A DNA stretch of 64,000 nt from Lepisosteus oculatus (lineage: Eukaryota; Chordata; Actinopteri; Semionotiformes; Lepisosteidae). A model generated the notes under the pieces. The model did no database searches. It saw only the letters and a list, made by a program, of their open reading frames with translations, and had not been told where the DNA came from. Shown one piece after another: positions 25,101-37,900 of this stretch. How positions within the stretch are numbered: the first letter of the stretch is position 1; the number at the start of each line of letters is the position of its first letter. The stretch is from contig NC_090698.1 in the NCBI RefSeq assembly GCF_040954835.1, positions 5,516,501 through 5,580,500 on the forward strand, written 5' to 3'. Made by a program: the position numbers and the translations under genes.

Positions 25101-25712
25101 TTGTTTTATAAGACTTTACCAGTTACTCTTATGGTTCTGGATGGAGTTCTGATTGAGCAATGGTGTTAAATGTTGTTCTGTATCATGGTGTTGTACTGCT
25201 GTTGTGTTGTATTATTGTCTTATATGTTCTGTGTTTATGAGCTCTTGATGTGCTAGACAAATCCCCTCGGGGGCAAGAGAAAGGTTAATTGAATACCATT
25301 TGACATACAGACCATGTGAATGACCAGACAGTTTCAGCCAAGGCCACTGTGCGAACGCGTGTCTCACAGTGTCAGCTGGGCTTGACTGAAACAGAGCTGT
25401 TATTCGCATGGTCCTTCTGCCATCTTACCTCAGGTCTTTGGGTGAATGGTTATCTTCATGCTCTATGATAGTGACAGTGAAGAGGTGCATTTGGGACATT
25501 AGTTGGTTTTTTTTCCTGCCTGTCTGTTTCCATCTGTCATTACCTGGTTGTTTGCATACTGTTGTGCACCACCAATTTAATTTTTTTTGCAAGTTTTGGA
25601 AGACTACCTGTGCACGCTCCAGCTAGTGACTAAACATGAACACCATTTCACCAATGCGTCCATCCATCTTCTCTGTGCACGTGTGTGTATGTGTGTGTGT
25701 GCATATGAGCGC
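22117..25712. other. Intergenic region: dmwd promoter side and map4k1 3'UTR side
   Basis: No supported coding sequence. The left end is the G+C-rich flank of dmwd exon 1 and probably holds its promoter. The right part should be map4k1 3'UTR. Minus-strand AATAAA candidates are near 24160 and 22786. A common fish interspersed repeat occupies about 23080-23410. Confidence 0.6.
23080..23410 (+). mobile_element. Common fish SINE-like interspersed repeat, copy 1
   Basis: Recognised from tgtgtggagtctgcatgttc, tccccatgttcttgtg, tttcctccaggtgctccg and gtgatggactggtgtcccat, the hallmark blocks of a repeat found in very many fish genomes. The head (ggttcgcgatgc) is degenerate. A second, inverted copy is at 40730-40975, and a badly decayed one may lie at 35850-36000. 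Confidence 0.7.
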
Positions 25713-28700
25713 TCACGATACGGGCACAATGCTCTCCGCAATCTCCACGATATAGAGGTTACTGTTTGCGGATGAGTCCTCTGACGTTCGGGTTTCCAAA
25801 ACCACCATCCTGCAGAGACAAGCACAGCTCAGGTCATAGTACTGAATGTGTTGAGCCACAAAAGCACTTTCTCTGAACACAGCACTTGGTACAGGAGCTT
25901 CATCTCTGCAGTTAATAGACAGTAAAATACAGAGATACTACATGCACAGTACAAAACAAAATGGACCAGTAACATGCACCTCACAGTGCCTGAAGAAGAT
26001 CACTTCATCTGGATCATTCCAGTGTGTTTGGGAGATGTTGGTCCACGTGGTATGGTAAGGATTTCTGTGATGTGTTCAATACACAGAAGTGTATTCATAA
26101 CACACCAAGCCTATGTCACACCTTGTCAGAGCTATTCACAATATGACATGCTGAGAACTTCACAGCACCTAACAGGAAAGTCAGCATTGAGCACCCACTG
26201 ACATCACTTTAACCCAGCAAGTCCTGGCCAAATTTCCCATTGGCCCTTACCAATCATGGCCTCCTAATAATCCCCCTCTATGAATTGGCTTCGTTACTCT
26301 GCTCTCCTCCCCACTGAGAGCTGATGTTCTGGCGCACTATGGCTGCCGTCGCATCATCCAGGTGGGGGTACACACTGGTGGGGGTGGAGGGGAGTCCCCA
26401 TTACCTGTAAAGCACTGTGAGTGGAGTGTCCAGAAAAGCGCTATATAAGTGTGAGGAATTATTATTATTATTAAGTCACGGGAGTCCCTGGTTGCAGGAA
26501 AACCAAGAAAGCCATGGCTGATGAATTTCAGCCCTTCCCTCCACTTGGAAAATTCCTGTACCGTGACCCAGGTTCCCCACAATGTAGGACCATAGACCCA
26601 GAGGCCCTTTCCGCCTGTTAGACAGGAGAGGCATGAAATGATGCTAGAAAGTCCTGTCTCCTGTTACCACAGAAAACTCTTGATTCTATAACTGTCACGC
26701 CCTTTGTAGCCAGAGGGCGCTCCTTCTCTGTCCTGTCCCTAGTTTCCGGTCTGCTGTCCTTCCTGTCTCTCTCTTTCTCTTGGGCTATATATTTCCGGGT
26801 CTTGCACTCTGTCCTTGCTCAGCATTGACGTTCAGATGTCCTGAGACCCGCCTAGCACCAGGGCGCCCCACGTCCGCTCCCTGAGGGCATAGGTTTCTAT
26901 ACGGCATTCCTGAACTCTTTGCACTAATGAGCCCGGGCCTTTTTCCCGTCTCGCCGCTACGCATATGGGTCTTTTTCCGCTCTCCTGCTCCCCACAGTTA
27001 GTCCCTTTGGACGTCCGTGACAATAACAGAGCTGCTGTGTGCGCTTGGCTCCTTGCCTATATAAACTAAAGATCAAAGAGCGAGGCGAGGGTGTGAGCAG
27101 CAGGTACCTGTCTGAGCCCACCAGTCTGTAGGTCTTCTTCAGATCTGTGTACTCCTGCAGGACCTCCAGCAGACTGGTGCTCCTCCTCTGCCAGCCATGC
27201 TTCCACAGCGCCAGGATACTGTCTTCGAAATACACTGTGGGGACACGCACACACACACGCGGCTTCACACGCCTGCCTGGAGCAAGCCCTCCCAGGACCC
27301 TCAGAGGACCTGCAGAGCTGGAAGCTTGGCGGGCCACCTCCCATGTCAAGCAAAGCAGATCTTAATCTGCCCTGGTTTCTCCACTCCTCAGCCGAGGGGC
27401 ACCCACAGAGGCAGCAGCCCAGCGAGCTCTCTTAAACGGATCTTTTTAGCATTGTTTTTTTGTTGTTGTTCTTTTCTTATTGTTTTGCACATGGCCTGTT
27501 GTTGTTTTGCACATGACCTGTTGTCTCTGTCTTTCTCTTATACAATTGTATTGTTGTTGGGTTTTTTTTTCTGCTTACCATCTGAGAGCTAGCTAAATAG
27601 CATTTCGGTATACCATATGCCTGTGTATGAGTATAATGACAATGAACTTGAACTTGTTCCTGTGGATCTTTAGAGTGTTGGCACCCGTTGAATCAGTTTT
27701 AAAAGGCAGGTTCCTTGCAAACCACAGGCCTTTAGGCCATAGGACATTGGGAGAAAACCCCTTTGTGCTTCAGGGGCCTGAGCACTGGGAGAAAGTTTGA
27801 ACATTCCTTTTTGTAGATTGGTCTACTCAGGTTTCCACACTGATTTTTACCATTTTGCATGTTTTTTTTATAATAAATGCAAAACGTGGAAGCAGCAATC
27901 TGGTTGGGACTTATTCCTAAAGGGATCGGCTGTTCTGTTCTTCAGTCGTATTTGCTTCTGCTGCTGTGACCAAGACAGGACCGTTTGCTCGTTTGTAAAT
28001 GATCTCGGAAAGCAAGCAGAGGGTTCCCCAACAGGGAGAATAATCACTACATACTGTAGATCAGTGCTTTAAAGAAAGTTTGTTTTTTAACGATGTATAT
28101 TCGTTTGCCATGCTCTTTCCTTTGTCTTTATATTTCACAAGTATTTGGTATCTTCAATTTGAATAGATAAGAATGAATATATGTTGTTATGTGTCTCTTT
28201 CTCCCCAGGATTGTCTGGTCCAATCCCAAGATTTGCAAAAAACAATATTTACTGACTGCCTCACAAATCCTTCATTCTACCATCATTCAAGTCCTGGGCA
28301 GTCATTACCAGGATTGACCATTACAACCTCTGTTCTTAAATGTAGCTATGTGTGAAGCCTACTTTTAAACAGTCTCTTGTTTAGCCTAAGCACTGTATAT
28401 TCTTTGCTTTGATGTATTTTTATCACTGAGCTTTATAACATGAATCCTTCCGTTTTTTATCACTGTACAAGTCTGTGTGATATTACTCTGAACACAGTTC
28501 ACCTTAAATTGCATTGGTCATTGTATCAGAGTACTTCCTGTTAACTCCCAGTTTTAACCAAAAAGAAATGAAAAATGTATGACAAAACAACGTCTTGTTT
28601 TGGCTTCTTCATTCATGGTCGACTGATGGTGAGGCAACTTGACTCCTCCTTTCTCAGGAGGTTTTCAATCCTCCTCAAACTTTGAATTAAGCCCTTTATC

Positions 28701-31700
28701 TCTTTATTCAAGTGTCGCGTCAGTCAGTGTTTATGTAAGTGAGTCTCCCGCTGAAGTAATTAAGGAGCCCCAGAGCCAGGCGCTGTGGAGCGACTGTGCC
28801 TCCTCTTCTCCGGGCCCCCACTTACCGACAGACTCGACCGCGAAGGAGAAGGGGACCTCAGGCTGCTTCTTCTTGCTCTTCAGCACCCCCTCCAGGCTGA
28901 CCATGTGCACACTCTCTGCGTGGGAAAGACATGTGACACACGTATCAGAGAGCTGGGCACAACCCACAGCTCCACAGGTAAGGCTTTACATCTTACTGAG
29001 ACTGTACTCCCAGCAAAGTTATCAGTTCTAAGTAAATGTGTGTATTGAAGAGTGTCTGGCCACCTCATAACGGTCTTTTAATTGTAATATAATTTATTAT
29101 ATTTATTTCTCAATTATGCTGTACTAGTGGAGGTGTAAGTTAACCATTACAGGATACAGGGGGACCATACTTATGTCTGAAGGTATAGACTGTAAGAAGT
29201 ATTTATATACGGTGGCTCTGTGGCTAAGGATCTGTGCCTGTGACTGGAAGGTTGCCGGTTCAAATCCCGCGGCCGGCAGAGGAATCCTACTCCGTTGGGC
29301 CCCTGAGCGAGGCCCTTAACCCCAACTGCTCCAGGGGCGCCGTACAATGGCAGACCTTGCACTCTGACCCCCAGCTTCTCTCCCTGTCTGTGTCTCCATG
29401 GAGAAAAGCTGGGGTATGCGAAAAGACGAATTCCTAATGCGAGAAATTGTATAGGGCTAATAAACATTATCATTATTATTATTAACATCCTCAGGATAAT
29501 CTCCTGCAGGAGAATGTGTGTGGCGCATGGTAAGAGTGGAACACGGTGCTGCAGAGTGATTTTCCTGCACCCCACTGAGACACTTACTCTGATTGAGCAC
29601 CAGCAGCGTGTTGCAGTCCAGCTGGGACACCTGCACTGGGTCCATGCTGGCGGGACCTGGCGGACAGACACAGACACAACGGGATGGGTCAGACAGAGCA
29701 CAAGCTAATAACATCTGCCAGGCTTGTTTGCCTCCAAGCGAAAGCTGCTCCAGGTCCTTTGGAAGTAATCGAATCGAAGACGAAGAACCATACAGCACGT
29801 GTGCATTCCGCAAAATCCTGACAAACGGCAACGTGTCTTTCAATTGAATTCGATTATGCAATTTTACAGGTGGCTCTATTTAAATAACACTTAATGTCAA
29901 TGACCCAGTCATGAATGCTGAGAGTTATAATATAGTTTTCCCAGGTTGTGTAATATAACTTATACACACTGGGAGAACAGTCAAGTAACTTAACACATAA
30001 AAAAGATGGAGCAAATTGCTTCTTCTTTAGAATTCGTGTCTTTGTTTCAAGGCTGTAACCTTACAATTTTAATAAGAACATGAAGAACTTGACAAATGAG
30101 AGGAGGCCAGTTGACAAACCTTGCCAATTTGGTTCTTAGTAGCTAATTGATCCTATAAGCAGTCCTGCTTTTTATTTGTAAAATTGCCTGGATTGTATTA
30201 TGGAGAGAGATAAAGTAGAATTTTGCACCAGAGGCAAAACAAAAGGCATTTACATTGTCCCGATTATTGTCTACGATTATACGATTTGACAAGGTCTTTC
30301 AGTGCTCAGTTTCCCTGCTGCCTCTCACTGTAATGGGCAGGATCCAAGGGACACGCTCGGTGACAGAAGAGATTTTTCTCACCATAAAAAGTACACGTAC
30401 CCTAACACCCTGCAGAAGAAGCTTTTAAAAACTGATTATCTCATGTCATATTTGAATTACACAATATGCTTTGTTCCTTGCTTCACAGAGGTGTGCATAT
30501 TCACTTGTTTTAGTTTTTTAAATACTGTAATAACAAACACACAATTGCGTGGTTTTGAATTCAAAGCTTTGTGTGGTTTGTAACTTCTGAAGGCAGTGTC
30601 TCCTGCGGTGTTGGTGCCTGTATCAGTGTTACCTGTCCCAGTGCTGGTGAACCAGGATGTGCAAGAGTTCAGGTTGATGTTTTCCAGCTGGATAGGCTGC
30701 AAGGCACTGGGGCCCTTGGTGACCCCGATACACACCAGGGGGTACTCCTGGTCAGGCACCACCAGCATCACAAACACGCGCAGGGGGCTGGGAAGGGGGA
30801 AGTCAAAGTGCTGCAGTAAAAGCATGAAAAAACAGACGCAGAAATCAGTTTTTTGTTTTTACGATCATCTTCCCAAACTGTGCCGAGTCAGCAATCTGTG
30901 GAACAACAGTTTAGTCCAGTCTGTTCTTCTGCCTGGAAGAATTTTATTCCAAACGCAGTTCAAAATGTCTTAATCTAAGCTTTCACCTTTGAATTCACTC
31001 CATGCAAGATAACTTCACGATACTCCATGCATTATTTTGCAAACATGCATATTTGTGAGGGAAGAATATTTTATTACAAGCCTTCGCTTTCTGATGCATT
31101 CGGGCAGCTGCTGTAAAACGCGGAAAGGAACACGATTTTCGGACTAGCTTCCTGAAGTATGACCCGAGGGGAAAAACACTGTGCCAGAGGAGGAGACCGT
31201 AAAGGCTTGGGAAGGAAATGGTTCTGACACAGTCCGGGCTGCCGTGCGACTGGGCTGGGAAGGGAGCACTGACCTTGATGAGCATGAATTTGTGCATGGG
31301 CTCGTACCACTGCAGGAGGACAACGCTGGACTCCAGAGCCCCACACAGGAAGATGCAGCCGCGCTGAACGTTGTGCGCTGCAGAGATGCAGACAGGCACG
31401 TGACCGCCGGGGAGAGATACAGAGCGTTTAAGACCGTTCTCTTCTTGTGCATACACAATACACAGCAGTGTGGCTCATAAGAACACAGGGGTAGTAACAG
31501 GGGGTTAAAAACAAGAGAAAATTTCGCCCATGATGCTCATTTGGGTGGTCACGTCTTGAATGATGGCAGGAATTCTGTGGCAACAACACAGCTGGGGAGT
31601 TTGTTCCAGACCCCCCCTCCCTGCCCACTTCACAGACAATCTTTTGAAGCCCTTTTGAAATGGGCTTTAGTATTTCTTTCACTAGCCACCTGCAAGAGCC

Positions 31701-34700
31701 CGAACCCGAAGACCCCGAGTTGTGGAAAGGAGAGCAGGTTCGTGCAGGACTCACCCACAGAGCAGGCCCTGCAGCCCTTGGTGTCCGGGATCTTACTGGT
31801 CACCGCAAACTTTCTGAAAGGAAGGAGCGGGCTCTTTCAGTGTTGGGCAATAGAAACCACTGGAATGTCCAGGAGCACATACAGCAGCACAGTACATTTA
31901 AAATAACAGAAAGATGGGGCTTTTCTTTGCTCAAATGTTTAACTAAAACTTGTTCTTTTAAAGCAATGATTCCTCATTTGGGGACTGTATAGTGGGTGAG
32001 TAGTGGTCTGGTTATTAAGGACTGTTGTTCTTTACAAATAGGTGCCCATATTTCAATCTTGGAGTGAAGAGAGAGGGCCGAGGGCCGCGATAACCACTGA
32101 AACAGTTGTGCATAGAGAAGTGGAATAGAGAATCTAAAGTGCCTACAGCTTCTTAAGTGTAACACACACTGACCTTTTTTTACCTAAGACTTCTGTCTTT
32201 ATTTCACTTTAGTTGTCATGCCCGGACCGGACCGGCCTGACCCGACTCACGAGCTCTCGGCCTGCCACTCAGATCGGGACACCTTTCCGCGAAGCCAACA
32301 CTTTTTCAATCAGGCTCCCGATCGAGCTCCTGATCTCGCGAGTTACATGCCTTTTTCAGTCACCTCGAACCGCAGTGCTGTTGCTGCAGCTTTAGAGCCT
32401 CAGTGCTCATGTGAGCAGCTCCTCTCTTTGCTAGAAAAATTTCTGCATTCAGTTTGTTTCCCTGTGCATGGAAACAGACGTTTCCCTATCTCATCCTTAG
32501 TTTTTCTTTTTTTCTCTTCCTATTTTTCCCTTTGTGATTTTTTTCCTGTTTTTAATCATTTTTACAGCGCTGGCTGGCCAGCCAGCCTCTCCCCTTTTAT
32601 TTTTCAAGCTAGGAGCCTCGCTTATTTTGGTTTTTCCTCAGACAGCCCTTTACAGACTGTCTTTTATTCCTGCCTGCGTCAGATCTCCCTTATATTTATA
32701 GATCCCAGCCTGCTTTTCCTATGACATCTTTAACAGCGCCTTGAAACCTGCGCTTGGGCTTCGACCAATCATCACGCTGCAGTCATACAAAACTTTCATC
32801 TCAAATGAATCTGTCTGTAACTGCAGAGTTGTCCCTTGGCAGCCATGTACCTGTGCGTGTGTGTTTGCAAGGGCTGTTACCTGGGCAGCAGTCTGTGTGT
32901 AGGCAGCCTATACTCTTTGTGGGCCTGGTCGTAGAGTTCCTTCAAAGAGTGGGAGTGGAGCTGAGATGCCTTGCCTGGGAGAATGACATCGCAAGCAGAG
33001 TTATAGGTGTTGTCCTGTCATATCGGCGCGCATAATAGCAATCAATTATCATACATACAGTGTTAAATTTTAATAATTTTGTAAAGCGCCTGTAATCTGG
33101 AAGGATCCGATCCCAAAGTGCTCGATATGTGGATGGGGACCCACTTCATCTAACACCTTGGTGCAGCACCCCCTGGGTGACACCGGACAGCCAGTCTGCA
33201 CCAGCAGCCCCGCAGCACAGCAAATCAGGGGGAGGAGAGAGGGAGCACTTCACCAGCCGGATTAAGGGAGGACTTTTTGGAGGGTCACGTGTGCACACAT
33301 CCATAGTTTGATTTACTCAGGACACTGGGGACCAGGATACTTAACACCCCTACTATTTTGGAAAACATGCTCGGAGTTGAACATGTACACACAGAACCTC
33401 AGTTTAAAGGCTCATCTGAAGAATGCCACCTCCTACTGTGTCCATGGATCCCCCATGCTGGATTCTGAAAATGCCTGTGCATCACCCACTGATGCAACAG
33501 CAGCAATCTGGCATCACCCACTGATTCAAAAGCACCACTTGCAGCAGCAATCTGGTTTTCCTCAGAGGTCTCCCATCCCAGTTCCCAGCTTAGCTTCTGA
33601 GATCTGACCAGACATCAGACTACGATGGGCTATTGCTGCCGCAAGACGCAACATGCAGACCTCTGCAACGCGAGTCTATAAAATGACTGTTTGACTGGTT
33701 CAAGCACTGGGAGAGGCTAGCACCAGGAAAGGGAGACCATGAATTTAGGAACCTCAGCAATACTGCCAAAGGGAAGCCATTCAAACTTATATCTGTTTTC
33801 TGGTAGACTTGTATGTGTGGTCTGACAGAGAATGAAAGACAGCCCTACCTGATATTGACATGAGGACATTGCTGATAGTATAGACCCACGTGCACTTTCC
33901 TGGGTAAAGCTGCAGGAGAGGGAGACAGACACTGAACTGAGAGCTCTAGGGAAATAGGTGGCTTCATGTCATAATATCGTAGATGACTGCCTCTGTACAG
34001 GGGCCTGAATCTTAATCAGACTGATAAACTGATCCATCCAAATGCACGTCACAATAATTAATTCATTGTTTGTTCAATTCACGCGATTCCTTTCTTCAAA
34101 ACAACTTCCACTCTTCACAACTACTGAACTGTAAAAAACTAGCAAAGCATAGAGACTTTACATTAGAATTACAGAACATAACCCTCTACTTTATGCAATA
34201 AGTTCCTCCAGACAATACAATGCAAATGCAAGTATGTATCTGGAGTCTACAGGTACAGTAAGGATGGAGATAGTGGACACATTGTGTAAAATGAAAGAGT
34301 TGTTTCTCAGAAAGGCTCTTACCAGTTCCAGCGTGGCCTCTGGCTCATTAAGATTTAATGTAAATATGCCCTCCTCTGCTCCGAAGATTAAGTGACTATC
34401 TGAAATAAAAAAACAATGCAGTGGTATAACCGGGCATTGAAAATTCTCTATGGCCCACGTTGAATTACAGCAATGTTCCACAGATGGGTGCATCACTCCT
34501 CTGTTTCTGGAGGAGGTGTTACTGGACCTCTTGAATGAGCAGCACTATGAGCAGCTTGATGTGGACAGTATACTGCAGAGTAGAAACAAGCATTACTTAT
34601 CCGCTATGATGTAGGGCCTGATGCAGACAGTCACCCAGCCAGAAGACTGATGAACTTACAGAATTGTTGGGAAACTGGATTATTTCACTTATTTGTTATT

Positions 34701-34983
34701 GCTCATTTTAATTTTGCAAGAATCTTCCCTCTCTGCTTCACATCTCAAACAAATATGGAATATCTCTTTGAAGTGAATGCTTCATAAATAAATAAATCCT
34801 TTTAACCTTGGCTTAAACATCACTGCCAAGGGAGCCACATTCATACTGGTCATGGTACTGAGGAACTGTGAGATTTCAATGCAAAAACTATCCAACTATC
34901 CAACCTTTTGTGCTGGGGTGGGTCCAGGCTGTCGAACAGTGAATTTTCAGAGGGCAGCCGATGAATACCTTCTTCAAAAACAC
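25713..34983 (-). CDS. map4k1: map4k1 CNH-domain exons and stop codon
   Basis: Eleven exons encode the citron-homology beta-propeller. Landmarks are [20 protein letters not shown] (34905-34983), [20 protein letters not shown] (34323-34399), [16 protein letters not shown] (33849-33909), PTHRLLPR (32881-32974), [12 protein letters not shown] (31755-31813), [19 protein letters not shown] (31274-31377), [13 protein letters not shown] and [13 protein letters not shown] (30633-30810), [15 protein letters not shown] (29588-29656), LALWKHG and RLVGSDR (27108-27234), and the final exon with [20 protein letters not shown] before a stop at 25713-25715. The domain mediates protein contacts in the MAP4K family. 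A possible poly(A) signal (AATAAA on the minus strand) is near 24160. Confidence 0.92.
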
Positions 34984-37900
34984 CTGGGAGAAGGTAAGGG
35001 TGATACCATTCTTTAGCAAACAGAATACAGAAATAAAAAACGAATGACAGAAAAACGAAAAATAGTCCACATTTCAGCAGATTATTCTTGAAATTTAAAA
35101 TAATACAAGTACTTAAATTATTTAAATCATCCAAAGCTATCAAAATAGGTTAATATAGCTTAAAGATGCTCAATAGCGCGAGAAGCCAGTGCTGACTTAT
35201 CCTGCAGTGGCTGCTGTTTGCATGCATGTCGGTGTAGGATTCACTATGGGAAACTCCTAGAGACTGTTAGCCAGGCAAAACCCAGGGGTCCAAAAGGATA
35301 CGCCACTTTGTTACTGAGGTCACGCAAGAGCAGACTTACTGGAGACTTTGCTAACAGCTGACTGGGACACTCTGAGGGAGTCTGCAGGGAGAGAAATACA
35401 GGAGAGGTTCAAGCTGATAGGACTCAGTTGCAGTGATGCAGAGACTACACAAAGACATCAGAGGACACCCTCTGATCTTGTGTCTTTCAGGCTACCCTTC
35501 CAGATAAGTGTTTGTACTGGCTTGCTGAGGCTTTGACTGAAATGTGAAAAAAGAAAAGAAAAGAATGACTGCTGTGTTGAAATGCTTGTCACCTGCTGTT
35601 ATGAAACTTAGGGAAGTTAACAGGGTATTTAAGCTTTCCCATGGCTTTGCTGTCACAGTTTATATTTGTGCTGCTTTGCAGTTGTTTCACACAGTTTTTC
35701 ATCATGCTTCCCCTCACCTTTCTGCTTTACACCTACCATGACCAGAAAGGTCACAGATCAGAGGAAATCCTTTAGCTTATTGCACATGCTCTTGCTCCAT
35801 TATCAGATGGCCAATACAGAGCAAGGGAGGGAAAATTGTATGGTAGCTAATCAGCCCTAACCTGCATCTCATGTAAACATGGGAAGAGCATGTAAGCTCC
35901 ATGTGGGCAGGCTGTCCAGTCCAAAATCTAACCCAGGACGCTCGGACTATGGGATAGTATCGCTCATCATCATACCACTGTGTCGTCTATAATAACATCA
36001 GAAAGGTTACGAACACGAGAACGCCATTCTATTCATCTACAGTAACTTGTTGGGTGGCCAGTAGCTGGATCTCATCCATCTTCCAGACACCAACCCATTG
36101 TGTGAAGGTGTGTCTCACTCTTAAATACACTTCCTCCTTAGTTTTTCACTTCAGTCCTCCCGTTTAGTGTGCTTTCGTCATGCTATCCCAGAGCAGCCTT
36201 CTGTGAAGCTGACTTTACCTGTCGCTGTTGCTGGGGCTTCCTGTCCTTTTTGGGGGGCAGGAGGGGGGGCTGGCAATCCAGGGGGCTGTCGACTGGAGTC
36301 GCGCGGTGGGTGGGGTCTGCACAGGAAGAGGAGCAGCAGACAGGTTGGCCATTGGCACCTGCTTTATCAAATAGCACAACATGGGACACACACCTCCAAC
36401 CGAATCACGTCAGGGGTCTGTCGTCAAAGTCAGACTGTACTGCGCGCGTGCTCTATTCTCACTCTGAGGCTGTGCGTGTTTTGCAGATCTAAAGTGTTTT
36501 GTTGCCCTCAGTCTGGACCGGTTGGCTGTGGTATGAATTTGGGACATTTCACTACAATGAACAGCAGTATGCAAATGTTCAGTCCCATCATTTTAGTCCT
36601 CTAGATGTTGCATGCATTCATATGTACCATTAGCTGCTCTGAAGCTGCTCCTTGATGTTGGAAATATTGACGACTGCAGTGATGGCGTCTGCCCTATTTT
36701 AAACTTGCTACATCTGCGTTGTGGTGTCTTTAACACACCAGGGGCGTGTCAGCAAAGTGCCGTTGACAGACATGCGGTCCTCACCTGAGCTGACGTTGCG
36801 GACCGAGCGCGGTCTCGGCACCGGGCGGTTCCTAGGGCTACTGGAGCAACGCACGATGGGGGAGGGGCTGTACAGCGAATTTCCTGTCCGGCAGCGGTCC
36901 TCTTCTCCCGCCATGCTTTCTTCAGAGCTGGTGCGGGCCTTGGGCTGAAGCAGCACATTGAGGTCGTCACTCCACTGCCATGAGGCAGATTCTAAAAAGG
37001 GGGGCTTCGGGGCACCCCCTTGTGCACGTTAGCTTCAGGACGTTTACTTCTGAATTTGGCATTTTTACGCTCATTTACTTGGCTTTCACCGTGAGCTCCT
37101 ATGGGTTCGGATTCACCCTCGCTTGTCGGGTGTCTAGCACAGTGGCCGATTAGACACACATACAGAGAGACTGGCGACACTGAACACATCTGCCATCACT
37201 CACTTTGGGTGGCAAAGGGGGCGGGACCTCATCAGCCTGCAGTGTCCTGCTGCAACACAAAGGAGACAGGAGAGCCGTCGGTCAGCAGGCAGGCACAGAG
37301 CTCACTGGTCACTCAGGAGAGCTCAGCTTTTTTAAGACAATCACAGAACACCACTGTGCATAATCATGGAGACGTTACTCAGGAATGCTGGAAAGCTCAG
37401 GTCTTTTTGAGATGATCCGTGATCACAGAACACAACTGTGCATAATCACGGAGACGTTACTCAGGAATGCCGAGGAGCTCAGGTCTTTTTGAGATGATCC
37501 GTGATCACAGAACACAACTGTGCATAATCATGGAGACGTTACTCAGGAATGCCAGAGAGCTCAGCTCTTTTTGAGATGATCACTGATCACAGAACACAAC
37601 TGTCCATAATCATGGAGACATTATTATGTGGTGTGCATTTTAAACTGGGTGACTTGCTTCCCTCAGCTCCAGTGGGGACAGACAGATGATGAAAATAGTC
37701 GTCTTACCTGTCGTGGTCATAATTGCTGGGACTGCGTAGAGAGAGAAAAGGAGAAGTGTTAGTTCTTTGATACCTTCATTCAGCTGTACATTGTGCAGCA
37801 ATTCTTGATCAAAGTCTTGCTGAATGGTAACTGAATTATTTGATTTATAATTGATAAGGCCACAGATCTTTCTTTTTATTTTTCTTTCCATTAGCAGATT

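Noticed and set aside
32218-32724. 168-codon plus-strand open frame
   Set aside because: It lies in a pyrimidine-rich, LTR-like stretch of a map4k1 intron. The translation is Phe/Ser/Leu-rich with no domain.
36992-36993. Alternative acceptor (ccttttttag) for map4k1 exon 36785-37004
   Set aside because: It has a better pyrimidine tract, but joining the previous exon there shifts the frame away from [14 protein letters not shown]. The acceptor at 37005-37006 keeps phase and restores PPPLPPKPPF.
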